This document shows positions 43,679-51,243 of a stretch of 64,000 bases of DNA, one piece after another. Positions within the stretch are counted from its first letter, which is position 1. Every line of letters starts with the position of its first letter. Source of the DNA: Pseudoruegeria sp. SK021 (GTDB taxonomy: Bacteria > Pseudomonadota > Alphaproteobacteria > Rhodobacterales > Rhodobacteraceae). Made by a program: the position numbers and the translations under genes. The notes under the pieces are model-generated. The model had not been told where the DNA came from. It worked only from the letters and a program-made list of their open reading frames with translations, and did not search any database. The DNA is taken from NCBI RefSeq assembly GCF_002119405.1, contig NZ_MTBG01000006.1, forward strand, positions 62,001 to 126,000. The letters are read 5' to 3'.

Positions 43679-43939
43679 ATGACTGACGCCTATGATCGTG
43701 TGGCACCCGGCCTGTCGTCGCCCGCAGTGGACGCTGAAAGCATCACCCCGGGAAATGGGACACTGGGCCATGTCACTCGCGCAATTTATGTCGGCGGCGG
43801 CGGCGATCTTGCTGTGGAGTTCATGTCGGGGACGCAGGTGACCTTGCGCGGGGTTCCCGCTGGAGTCATCCTTCCGATCCGATTGCGCAAAGTTCTGGCG
43901 TCGGGCACCTCGGCCACCAATATCATCGGCCTCTGGTAA
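43679..43939 (+). CDS. Orphan GTA head-spike base protein (Rcc01079/GhsA-like)
   Basis: 86 residues. The composition and motif order (VAPGLSSPAVDAESITPGN, RAIYVGGGGDLAVEF, VTLRGVPAGVILPIRLRKVLASGTSATNIIGLW) match the Rcc01079 family, the base of the head spike of the Rhodobacter capsulatus gene transfer agent, also found in related phages. In R. capsulatus this gene lies outside the main GTA cluster next to a fibre gene (ghsB); here no fibre gene is adjacent. AAAGGA precedes the ATG, and a strong terminator follows, so it is a one-gene unit. A prophage remnant is the alternative, but no other phage gene is nearby. Confidence 0.82.
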   Translation: MTDAYDRVAPGLSSPAVDAESITPGNGTLGHVTRAIYVGGGGDLAVEFMSGTQVTLRGVPAGVILPIRLRKVLASGTSATNIIGLW

Positions 43940-43989
43940 CGCCCGCCGCACCAGCCCACACCAAACTGCGTAGCGGCCCGACCGCCACC

Positions 43990-44020
43990 AAAGACCCCGT
44001 CGATCCGTCGGGGTCTTTCT
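43990..44020 (+). terminator. Intrinsic terminator after the GTA spike gene
   Basis: AAAGACCCCG and CGGGGTCTTT form a perfect 10-bp stem around the loop TCGATCCGT, followed by TCTT. It begins 50 bases past the spike stop codon and 60 bases before the S49 peptidase start. Confidence 0.9.
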
Positions 44021-44080
44021 TATAACATCGCCTCCGCTTTGCGCCTTGTTGAGTTGGATTGGGCATCCTATGTCTTGACG

Positions 44081-44878
44081 ATGAAACGTTGGATCCCGTT
44101 CGTAAAGTCACCGCCTGTCATTTCTGTCGTCAGACTGTCCGGGGTCATTGCTGCCAGCAATCGTGCTGGCCTGAATGACGAGACGCTGGCCCCAGTGCTT
44201 GAACGCGCATTCACAAAGGGCAAGCCCGTCGCCGTTGCCCTAGCGCTAAATTCACCTGGGGGTAGTCCGGTCCAATCTTCATTGATCGGGGCCCGCATTC
44301 AGCGTCTGTCCAAGGAGAAGAATGTTCCGGTCTTTGCCTTCGTGGAAGACGTGGCCGCATCTGGGGGCTATTGGCTTGCCGCGTCCGCCGATGAAATTTG
44401 GATTGATCCCTGTTCGGTTGTGGGATCCATCGGGGTGATCTCGTCGTCTTTTGGTGCGAATACCTTTATCGAACGTCATGGAATCGAACGGCGGGTCTAC
44501 ACCGCCGGGACGTCGAAAAGCATGCTGGACCCATTCAAGCCCGAACGAGACGAAGATGTCGCCCGCCTGAAGACCCTATTGGATCAAATCCACGGCACAT
44601 TCATCTCTCACGTGACCGAGCGCCGCGGCGCCCGCCTTGATGCGAATACAGACCTCTTTACCGGAGACATCTGGACAGGTGACCGCGCTGTCGCGTTGGG
44701 CCTTGCAGATGGCATCGGCCATCTGGTGCCGAAAATGCGGGAACGGTTTGGCGACAAGGTCAAGTTCCGACCCTATGGAATGCGGCGCGGCCTGCTGCAA
44801 CGATTTGGAATGAACATCATGGCGCAGGCTATGGATGGCATCGAAGAGCGCGCGTTGTTCGCCCGCTATGGCCTTTGA
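44081..44878 (+). CDS. S49-family peptidase (SppA-like)
   Basis: 265-residue serine-lysine protease of the short SppA/SohB-type group. Conserved RLSGVI, ALALNSPGG and the nucleophile Ser94 in AASGGY; Lys146 in TAGTSKSMLDPF is placed as the general base. No obvious signal peptide, only a weakly hydrophobic start, so it may be membrane-associated. Likely degrades signal peptides or membrane-protein remnants. ATG 44081 gives the usual N-terminus MKRWIPFV. Followed after three bases by the 54-residue zinc-ribbon protein gene and then caxA-like, probably one transcript. Confidence 0.9.
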   Translation: MKRWIPFVKSPPVISVVRLSGVIAASNRAGLNDETLAPVLERAFTKGKPVAVALALNSPGGSPVQSSLIGARIQRLSKEKNVPVFAFVEDVAASGGYWLAASADEIWIDPCSVVGSIGVISSSFGANTFIERHGIERRVYTAGTSKSMLDPFKPERDEDVARLKTLLDQIHGTFISHVTERRGARLDANTDLFTGDIWTGDRAVALGLADGIGHLVPKMRERFGDKVKFRPYGMRRGLLQRFGMNIMAQAMDGIEERALFARYGL

Positions 44879-44881
44879 ACC

Positions 44882-45046
44882 ATGATTAAAGTTGTCAGCC
44901 TGTTTTTGATCGGAATGGTCGCGTTGGCGATGTTCGGACGCCTGCGTATGCCCGGTGCCGCCAAGCTGAAAGCGCTGAAATGCTCCCGCTGCGGTAAGTA
45001 CCGGATCGGGAAATCTAAATGTGATTGCGGCAGAAAGACCCTTTAA
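44882..45046 (+). CDS. 54-residue membrane protein with zinc-ribbon tail
   Basis: Starts ATG three bases after the S49 peptidase stop and ends TAA two bases before the next ATG. The product begins MIKVVSLFLIGMVALAMFGR (one membrane segment). It ends with a positively charged mini zinc ribbon, KCSRCGKYRIGKSKCDCGRK, whose four cysteines are paired as CxxC and CxC. Short of the usual length cutoffs but convincingly coding from its tight packing and the motif. Function unknown; the tail could bind zinc and a nucleic acid or protein at the membrane face. Confidence 0.85.
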   Translation: MIKVVSLFLIGMVALAMFGRLRMPGAAKLKALKCSRCGKYRIGKSKCDCGRKTL

Positions 45047-45048
45047 TC

Positions 45049-46011
45049 ATGGATTGGCTGCAAGCGAGCCTCGGCCTTGTCATACTTCTTTTCGCCGGAG
45101 ACAGTTTGGTCAGGGGGGCTGTAAACCTCAGCCTGCGACTGGGCATCCCCGCGATGATTGTCAGTCTAACGATCGTCGCGTTCGGCACTTCAGCCCCTGA
45201 ACTTCTCATCGCCATTAGCGCGGTTTTGGAAGGAGCACCCGGCCTTGCCCTTGGCAATGTCGTCGGGTCGAACACGGCCAATATCCTGTTGGTCTTGGGC
45301 ATTCCGGCCATCATTTCAGGTCTGCACTGCAGCAGTGGCGATACGGTCCGCAATTATGCCATCATGATTGGCGTGACGCTGGCGTTCGTCGCCATGTGTT
45401 TCATAGGCCCGATCTCATGGATCGACGGCATCATCCTGCTTTTGGCGCTTAGTCTGATGATTCTGGATCAGGTCCGGCGGGCGCGGCAATATCGTCGAAA
45501 CGCGGCGACCAACACGGGTGACAGCGACGATGACCTTGAGGATGTCGAAGGTGCGGATCCGGCGATGCGGGGCTGGAAAGTTGCCCTGTTTCTTGTCCTT
45601 GGGTTGATTGGATTGCCACTGGGGGCGCAGCTTTTGGTGGAAAGCGGTGTTCGGATCGCCACTGACTTCGGGGTTAGCGACACCGTTATCGGCCTGACCC
45701 TGATCGCAGTCGGCACATCGCTGCCTGAATTGGCAACGACCGTCATGGCCGCCCTGCGCAGGAATGCAGATGTGGCTTTGGGGAATGTCCTTGGCTCGAA
45801 TATCTTCAATTTGCTGGCCATTATCGGCGTCACGAGCCTTGTCGCCCCGATTCCGGTTGATCCGGCGTTTCTGCGCGTTGACCTCTGGGTCATGGTTGCA
45901 AGCTCGCTGCTGCTGGCGCCCTTTGTGCTTCTGGGGTGGACATTGACCCGGCTCGCCGGGATCATTTTCACCGCGCTGTACTTTGTCTATATCGGATTCT
46001 TGCTGTTTTAG
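45049..46011 (+). CDS. Calcium/sodium (or cation/proton) antiporter, CaxA-like
   Basis: 320 residues, 10 membrane segments in two inverted halves of the CaCA superfamily. The alpha-repeat signatures are GTSAPELLIAISAVLEGAPGLALGNVVGSN in the first half and GTSLPELATTVMAALRRNADVALGNVLGSNIFN in the second. An acidic cytoplasmic loop (about 160-180, GDSDDDLEDVEGAD) separates them. Exchanges Na or H for Ca at the inner membrane. ATG 45049 is two bases after the small gene; an upstream in-frame start at 45025 would overlap it. Confidence 0.93.
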   Translation: MDWLQASLGLVILLFAGDSLVRGAVNLSLRLGIPAMIVSLTIVAFGTSAPELLIAISAVLEGAPGLALGNVVGSNTANILLVLGIPAIISGLHCSSGDTVRNYAIMIGVTLAFVAMCFIGPISWIDGIILLLALSLMILDQVRRARQYRRNAATNTGDSDDDLEDVEGADPAMRGWKVALFLVLGLIGLPLGAQLLVESGVRIATDFGVSDTVIGLTLIAVGTSLPELATTVMAALRRNADVALGNVLGSNIFNLLAIIGVTSLVAPIPVDPAFLRVDLWVMVASSLLLAPFVLLGWTLTRLAGIIFTALYFVYIGFLLF

Positions 46012-46022
46012 GAGGGCATTCA

Positions 46023-46805
46023 ATGTCCGGAACTGCCCTCGTCACCGGTGCCGGAAAACGCTTGGGACGCGCGATGGCGTTGTCTTTGGCTGAAGCGGGG
46101 TTCGATGTCGCGGTGCATTACGCGTCGTCGCAACAAGCCGCCGAAAGCGTTGTCGAAGAGATCCGGGCAATGGGGTGCCGTGCAATTCCGCTTCAGGCTG
46201 ATCTGTTGGACGAAGATCAGACCACCACGCTGGTCGACCGGGCCGCGGCGGAGCTTACGACCCCGCTCACACTTCTGGTCAACAACGCATCGATCTTTGA
46301 ATATGATACGGTGGCCACCGGAACACGGCGCAGTTGGGATCGGCATATTGAAAGCAATCTGCGCGCCCCTGTCGTCCTGACCCAAGCCTTCGCGGCCCAA
46401 GCCCCAGACCCGGCATATGACCAATACGGAGAGCCGCTGCCGCGCGCCCTTGTGGTCAACATGATCGACCAGAAGGTGCGCAAACTCACACCGCAGCACA
46501 TGAGCTACACCATCGCCAAGATGGGGCTGTGGGCCTTCACTCAGACAGCGGCACAAGCCTTGGCCCCCAAGGTGCGGGTGAATGCCATTGGCCCCGGCCC
46601 AACCCTTCAGGGTGCGCGACAGTCCGAAGCCAATTTCGCGGCTCAACGGGCCGCTACGGTCCTTGGACGCGGCGTCAACCTTGGGGACATCACCGCCGCC
46701 CTGCACTATCTGATCAACGCGCCTGCGGTGACGGGGCAACTGATCTGTGTGGATGGTGGGCAGCACCTTGGATGGCAGACTCCTGACGAGTTGGGCGTTG
46801 ACTGA
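46023..46805 (+). CDS. Short-chain dehydrogenase/reductase
   Basis: 260-residue classical SDR. NAD(P)-binding TGAGKRLG at 8-15, NNAS at 87-90 and catalytic Tyr162-x3-Lys166 (SYTIAKMG). The GAGKRLGRAMA start and QKVRKLTPQHMSYTIAK region resemble pteridine reductase / FolM-type dihydromonapterin reductases, so a pterin substrate is plausible but not shown. AGGAGG is perfectly placed before ATG 46023, 11 bases after the antiporter stop. In related genomes a gene like this precedes uvrC, as here. Confidence 0.9.
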   Translation: MSGTALVTGAGKRLGRAMALSLAEAGFDVAVHYASSQQAAESVVEEIRAMGCRAIPLQADLLDEDQTTTLVDRAAAELTTPLTLLVNNASIFEYDTVATGTRRSWDRHIESNLRAPVVLTQAFAAQAPDPAYDQYGEPLPRALVVNMIDQKVRKLTPQHMSYTIAKMGLWAFTQTAAQALAPKVRVNAIGPGPTLQGARQSEANFAAQRAATVLGRGVNLGDITAALHYLINAPAVTGQLICVDGGQHLGWQTPDELGVD

Positions 46806-47001
46806 TCCGACAAGTTGTGCACGGGCATCCTGACGGCCCCAAAGCGTTCATAAAAACGTTAGCTTTTTCATCGCGTTACAAATGTGAATATTTTTTTCGT
46901 TATTTTTCAGCACATTGCAGCTGCGCCTATAAATTAGGCAACTCAACGAAGTCCCAACAAATGAAGGGAAAAACCGGGTAGCCCAAAAGATACCACCAGA
47001 C

Positions 47002-47010
47002 TTATCCACA
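47002..47010 (+). promoter_or_regulatory. Consensus DnaA box in the uvrC leader
   Basis: TTATCCACA matches the strict DnaA-box consensus and lies in the 284-base, partly AT-rich gap (46806-47089) before uvrC. A near match on the other strand (TGTGAATAT, 46883-46891) sits beside a T-rich run. One perfect box can arise by chance; binding is unproven. Confidence 0.35.
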
Positions 47011-47089
47011 GATTCAGTGCATATGTTTTCGCTTGTACCCACTCAATAGAATTTGCAGGACCCCGCCGGAGGAATCGAAAGTTAACACA

Positions 47090-48955
47090 ATGAGCGGCAT
47101 GACAGACGACACCATCCTCACCGGCTATGCACGGATCCAAAGCTACTTGAAGACCCTTGATGGTTCGCCAGGCGTGTACCGGATGCTCGATGCCAGCAAT
47201 CGGGTGCTGTATGTCGGCAAGGCGCGCAATTTGCGGGCCCGGGTGTCGAACTATGCGCGGCCCAGCGGTCATAGCGGACGAATCGACCGGATGATTCGGG
47301 AAACGTCATCGATGATGTTCCTGACCACCCGTACCGAAACCGAAGCCCTGCTGCTGGAACAGAACCTGATCAAGCAACTGAAGCCGCGCTACAACGTGCT
47401 GTTGCGCGATGACAAAAGCTTTCCGAATATTCTGGTCGCCAAGGACCATGACTTTCCGCAGATCCGCAAGCATCGTGGCCGGAAAACAGATAAGGGCAAT
47501 TACTACGGCCCCTTTGCCAGCGCCGGCGCGGTCAACCGGACGCTCAATCAATTGCAAAAGGTGTTTCTACTGCGGAACTGTTCCGACACGATGTTCGAAG
47601 GCAGAACCCGCCCCTGCCTGCTGTTTCAGATCAAGCGGTGCTCCGCCCCCTGCGTCGGCGAGATCAGCGCAGAGGATTATCGCAGCCTGGTGTCCGACGC
47701 AGAACGGTTTTTGTCCGGACGCTCGACCAAGGTTCAGGCGGATTTGGCGCTACAGATGGCCGAAGCCGCAGAAGCGATGGAATTTGAGCGCGCCGCAGCC
47801 TTGCGGGACAGGATTCGCGCTTTGACCCATGTCCAATCCTCACAAGGCATCAACCCGCGCGGCGTGACCGAAGCCGATGTCATCGCGCTGCATCTTGAAG
47901 GCGGCCAAGCCTGCGTTCAGGTATTCTTCATCCGCGGCAATCAGAATTGGGGCAACCGGGATTTCTTTCCGCGCACCGGGTCAGGCGCAGAAGCCGGTGA
48001 GGTTCTGGAAGCCTTCATCGGTCAATTCTACAGCGACCGCGAACCACCCCGTCAGTTGTTGCTGTCCCATCCAATCGACAACGAAGATCTGATGCTCGAA
48101 GCGTTGGCGCAAAAAGCAGGGCGAAAGGTCGACATCTCGGTTCCCCTGCGCGGCGAGAAGGCAGAATTGGTGGCTGGTGCGGCCCGGAATGCCCGCGAAA
48201 GCCTTGCCCGACGCCTGTCGGAAACCCTCACCCAAGCGAAGCTGTTGAAGGGTCTGGCCGAAGCTTTCGATCTGGACGCGCCCCCGCAGCGAATCGAAGT
48301 TTATGACAACTCGCATATCCAAGGCACAAATGCCGTAGGTGCGATGATCGTGGCTGGACCTGACGGATTCATGAAGAATTCCTATCGTAAGTTCAATATT
48401 CGCGGTGACGGCCTGACCCCCGGCGACGATTTCGGGATGATGAAAGAGGTTCTGACGCGGCGCTTTCATCGTCTCCTGAAAGAGGATGCCGACCGGTCTG
48501 CAGGAACATGGCCTGATCTGCTACTGATTGATGGCGGGGCGGGGCAAGTCAGCGCTGTCCGCGGCATCATGGAAGACTTAGGGGTCGGCGACGTTCCGAT
48601 GATCGGGGTCGCCAAGGGCGTCGACCGGGATGCCGGCAAGGAAGAGTTCCATCGCACCGGACAACGCCCGATGGCGCTTCGGCACAACGACCCGGTGCTG
48701 TATTTCATTCAAAGACTTCGCGACGAGGCACATCGGTTTGCCATTGGCACCCATCGCGCGAAACGAGCCAAAGCCGTCGGCGCAACGCCGCTGGATGACG
48801 TTCCAGGCGTGGGCGCAAGCCGGAAACGCGCCCTGCTGGCACATTTCGGCTCGGCGAAGGCCGTCAGCCGTGCCGATTTGGCCGATCTGAAAGCCGTCGA
48901 TGGAATTTCGGACGCATTGGCGCAATTGATCTACGACTTCTTCCACGGATCGTAA
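47090..48955 (+). CDS. uvrC: Excinuclease ABC subunit UvrC
   Basis: 621-residue nucleotide-excision-repair endonuclease that makes both incisions with UvrB. N-terminal GIY-YIG nuclease ([24 protein letters not shown]), cysteine pair and UVR motif in the middle ([23 protein letters not shown]), RNase H-like C-terminal nuclease ([24 protein letters not shown]) and tandem helix-hairpin-helix at the end. Start at ATG 47090; ATG 47099 is also possible and GGAGG is rather far upstream. No LexA box was found before it. Confidence 0.96.
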   Translation: MSGMTDDTILTGYARIQSYLKTLDGSPGVYRMLDASNRVLYVGKARNLRARVSNYARPSGHSGRIDRMIRETSSMMFLTTRTETEALLLEQNLIKQLKPRYNVLLRDDKSFPNILVAKDHDFPQIRKHRGRKTDKGNYYGPFASAGAVNRTLNQLQKVFLLRNCSDTMFEGRTRPCLLFQIKRCSAPCVGEISAEDYRSLVSDAERFLSGRSTKVQADLALQMAEAAEAMEFERAAALRDRIRALTHVQSSQGINPRGVTEADVIALHLEGGQACVQVFFIRGNQNWGNRDFFPRTGSGAEAGEVLEAFIGQFYSDREPPRQLLLSHPIDNEDLMLEALAQKAGRKVDISVPLRGEKAELVAGAARNARESLARRLSETLTQAKLLKGLAEAFDLDAPPQRIEVYDNSHIQGTNAVGAMIVAGPDGFMKNSYRKFNIRGDGLTPGDDFGMMKEVLTRRFHRLLKEDADRSAGTWPDLLLIDGGAGQVSAVRGIMEDLGVGDVPMIGVAKGVDRDAGKEEFHRTGQRPMALRHNDPVLYFIQRLRDEAHRFAIGTHRAKRAKAVGATPLDDVPGVGASRKRALLAHFGSAKAVSRADLADLKAVDGISDALAQLIYDFFHGS

Positions 48956-49127
48956 TCAAATGGTTACTTGAACCGGCATCAGTTTACCGGAACCTGTTGC
49001 AGGGAAAAGACGGTACCCCCGCAAAAGGCCATTTGCGACACAAAGGGCTTCTACATTAGGCCATCTAACCGTAGCATCACGTCAGCTTGCCGTCACAAGG
49101 CACTGAATTTCTGAGAGGCACAGGACT

Positions 49128-49721
49128 ATGCGACTACTGTTTGGACTACTGGCTTTCATTCTTTTCGCGTCTCCCGGCGTTGCTCAGAATTATAACCTTC
49201 AACAAGGCGATGTTCTGTCTGTGGAAGTCCTTGAGGATCCCAGTCTGAACCGGAATGTCATGGTTCTGCCGGATGGCTCGATCACGTTCCCATTCGTGGG
49301 GACACTGAACGCCGAAGGGCGCAGCATCCGTCAGGTCGAATCCAGCTTAAAATCCGCGCTGGCCCCGAATTTTGCATCCGCACCGACCGTATTCGTTTCG
49401 GTTGCGTCGCTCGCACAAGCCGCGGCGGGTCAGACCGGTCCGACGATCACGATTTATGTGGTCGGACAGGTCAACAATCCCGGACCGGTTCAGGTTACCT
49501 CCGGAGTAAATTTCCTTCAGGCTCTGGCCTCAACCGGTGGCTTCAACCAATTCGCGGCAACCAAACGGGTTCAGTTGCGCCGCACGGATCCCTCCACGGG
49601 CCAAGAGGCCGTATTCCTGTTCAACCTTAAAAAGGTTGGAGACGGCGCCGCAATCAGCGGAAATACCACCATGCGTGATGGCGACATCATCTTCGTTCCG
49701 GAACGACGGTTGTTCGAATAA
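49128..49721 (+). CDS. Polysaccharide export protein (Wza/GumB-like)
   Basis: 197 residues with a signal peptide (about 1-20, ...SPGVAQ), a Poly_export domain (YNLQQGDVLSVEVLEDPSLNRNVMVLPDGSITFPFVGTL) and an SLBB-like second domain (YVVGQVNNPGPVQVTSGVNFLQALASTGGF). It lacks a lipobox cysteine and the C-terminal helical barrel segment of Wza, so it is the short periplasmic/outer-membrane form seen with exosortase loci. GAGAGG precedes the ATG. First gene of the right arm; the outer-membrane protein follows after 12 bases. Confidence 0.9.
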   Translation: MRLLFGLLAFILFASPGVAQNYNLQQGDVLSVEVLEDPSLNRNVMVLPDGSITFPFVGTLNAEGRSIRQVESSLKSALAPNFASAPTVFVSVASLAQAAAGQTGPTITIYVVGQVNNPGPVQVTSGVNFLQALASTGGFNQFAATKRVQLRRTDPSTGQEAVFLFNLKKVGDGAAISGNTTMRDGDIIFVPERRLFE

Positions 49722-49733
49722 CAGGCTGATAAC

Positions 49734-51122
49734 GTGGCAAGAATATTTCCAACAGTCATTCTGACTTGTGGTGGGTTGTGCCTATCACTGGTCAGCCACG
49801 CGGTCGCGCAAACTGTATCGGGCCAAACCGCGCGAACAACGGCACGCATCGTCACCGACCTTGAGGCGAACGACAACTACGACCTCAGTCCGACGTCTCC
49901 CGGGAATTCGTTTCTGTGGAACACCACGGTCGGGGCCAGCCTGAACAGCCGGACTCTCACCGACACGCTGTTTCTGGATGCTCAGGGCACGGCACGTGTG
50001 GCGGACCTGCCCGGTCAAGGAACAGAAACCTTATTTGATGATCCCCGGCTGACCCTTCGGTTTACCAGAGCGACCGATGACAGTTCGCTCTATTTCAACC
50101 TCGCGCTCCGTCGGTATGATCTGGATTTCTTCGATCCGTTGGGAGATTTGAACCCCGACGGCACGTTTGACGACTCCAATTCCGATGGGAATGTCGAAAC
50201 TGTGCGATCGACCTTTGGCGGCTTCATCAATCAAAACGGGCCGCTCAGCTTCAAATTTGATGGTCTCTTGTTTCAGCGGAAATATTACGACCTATCGGGT
50301 TCTTCCACCGAATCGAACGACAATCTGGAAGAAGGTTTTTTGAACGGCGAATTCGGAGTTTTGATCAGCCCCATCCTGCGCTGGACGTTTGGCGGCGGCT
50401 ATGACGTTCAAGACGTCGGGGACAGCGTCGATACGCATCGAACCCGTAAGACGTTGGATACGGGCTTTGATGGAAGCATCAATCCGGCATTGGATGTGTC
50501 CGTTCGACTGGGCTATTCTGAGGTTCTGACCGAAAAGACCACTGGGGATGAGACGGCCTCTGGTGTTGTTGGACGGGTTGATTTCACCAGAACAGTCCCC
50601 GACGGCGAGCACCGCTTCGGGTTTTCCTCGCGCGTTGACGAAAATGGCGAGCGCTATGATGTAACCTATGGCAGGTCCAGACAATTGCTGGGCGGCGCGT
50701 TGTCCTACAATCTCGGCGCGTCCTCAAACGCCGATACCAACGTCCGGGCCATCGGCAATATCGATTATACCTATCTGTTGCCGCGATCGCAGATCGGGAT
50801 GAATATCGTTCAAAACACGACCGTTGATGATGAAGGCGAAAATATCATCGTCTCTCGGGCAGCGATTGACTACAGTTACCTTGTAACGCCCCTGTCATCG
50901 TTCGACCTGAGCCTCAATGCCGGTCTGACCCGCTATGACGCTGACGACCAGCCCGATGAAAGCCGAGTCAATCTGACCGCGCAGTATACCCGTGTCTTGA
51001 CCCCAGATTGGTCAGGTTTTGCAGGCTACCGACACCAGATGAAAGACTACGACACATCGTCAGAGGCGAATTCTAATGCAGTCTTCATCGGCCTAAGGCG
51101 TGATTTCGCATCGATTCGTTAA
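49734..51122 (+). CDS. Outer-membrane beta-barrel protein of the EPS/exosortase locus
   Basis: 462 residues with a signal peptide (about 1-26, ...SHAVAQ). The rest alternates short amphipathic beta strands and turns (FNLALRRYDLDFFDPLG, FRHQMKD-type endings), ending with an aromatic-rich last strand (NAVFIGLRRDFASIR), as in outer-membrane barrels. Resembles the TIGR03016-type outer-membrane proteins encoded with PEP-CTERM/EPS genes. The start is GTG 49734. Probably works with the export protein as part of the secretion path. Confidence 0.8.
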   Translation: MARIFPTVILTCGGLCLSLVSHAVAQTVSGQTARTTARIVTDLEANDNYDLSPTSPGNSFLWNTTVGASLNSRTLTDTLFLDAQGTARVADLPGQGTETLFDDPRLTLRFTRATDDSSLYFNLALRRYDLDFFDPLGDLNPDGTFDDSNSDGNVETVRSTFGGFINQNGPLSFKFDGLLFQRKYYDLSGSSTESNDNLEEGFLNGEFGVLISPILRWTFGGGYDVQDVGDSVDTHRTRKTLDTGFDGSINPALDVSVRLGYSEVLTEKTTGDETASGVVGRVDFTRTVPDGEHRFGFSSRVDENGERYDVTYGRSRQLLGGALSYNLGASSNADTNVRAIGNIDYTYLLPRSQIGMNIVQNTTVDDEGENIIVSRAAIDYSYLVTPLSSFDLSLNAGLTRYDADDQPDESRVNLTAQYTRVLTPDWSGFAGYRHQMKDYDTSSEANSNAVFIGLRRDFASIR

Positions 51123-51243
51123 GAGCTGTGCGCTAAAAGATCCGCGAAGTGCGCCCAGTTCACAAAGTCTTTGGGTGCCGCGGAAGGGAACGTAGTATAT
51201 CTTGCTCCCAGTCCGGAATTGTTTTTAAGCGAGTGAGCCTTTG

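Noticed and set aside
43451-44080. Prophage remnant around the spike gene
   Set aside because: Only a single phage/GTA-type gene; no integrase, attachment repeat or other structural gene.
46806-47089. Chromosome replication origin
   Set aside because: Only one perfect DnaA box and one near match; no neighbouring genes typical of an alphaproteobacterial origin.
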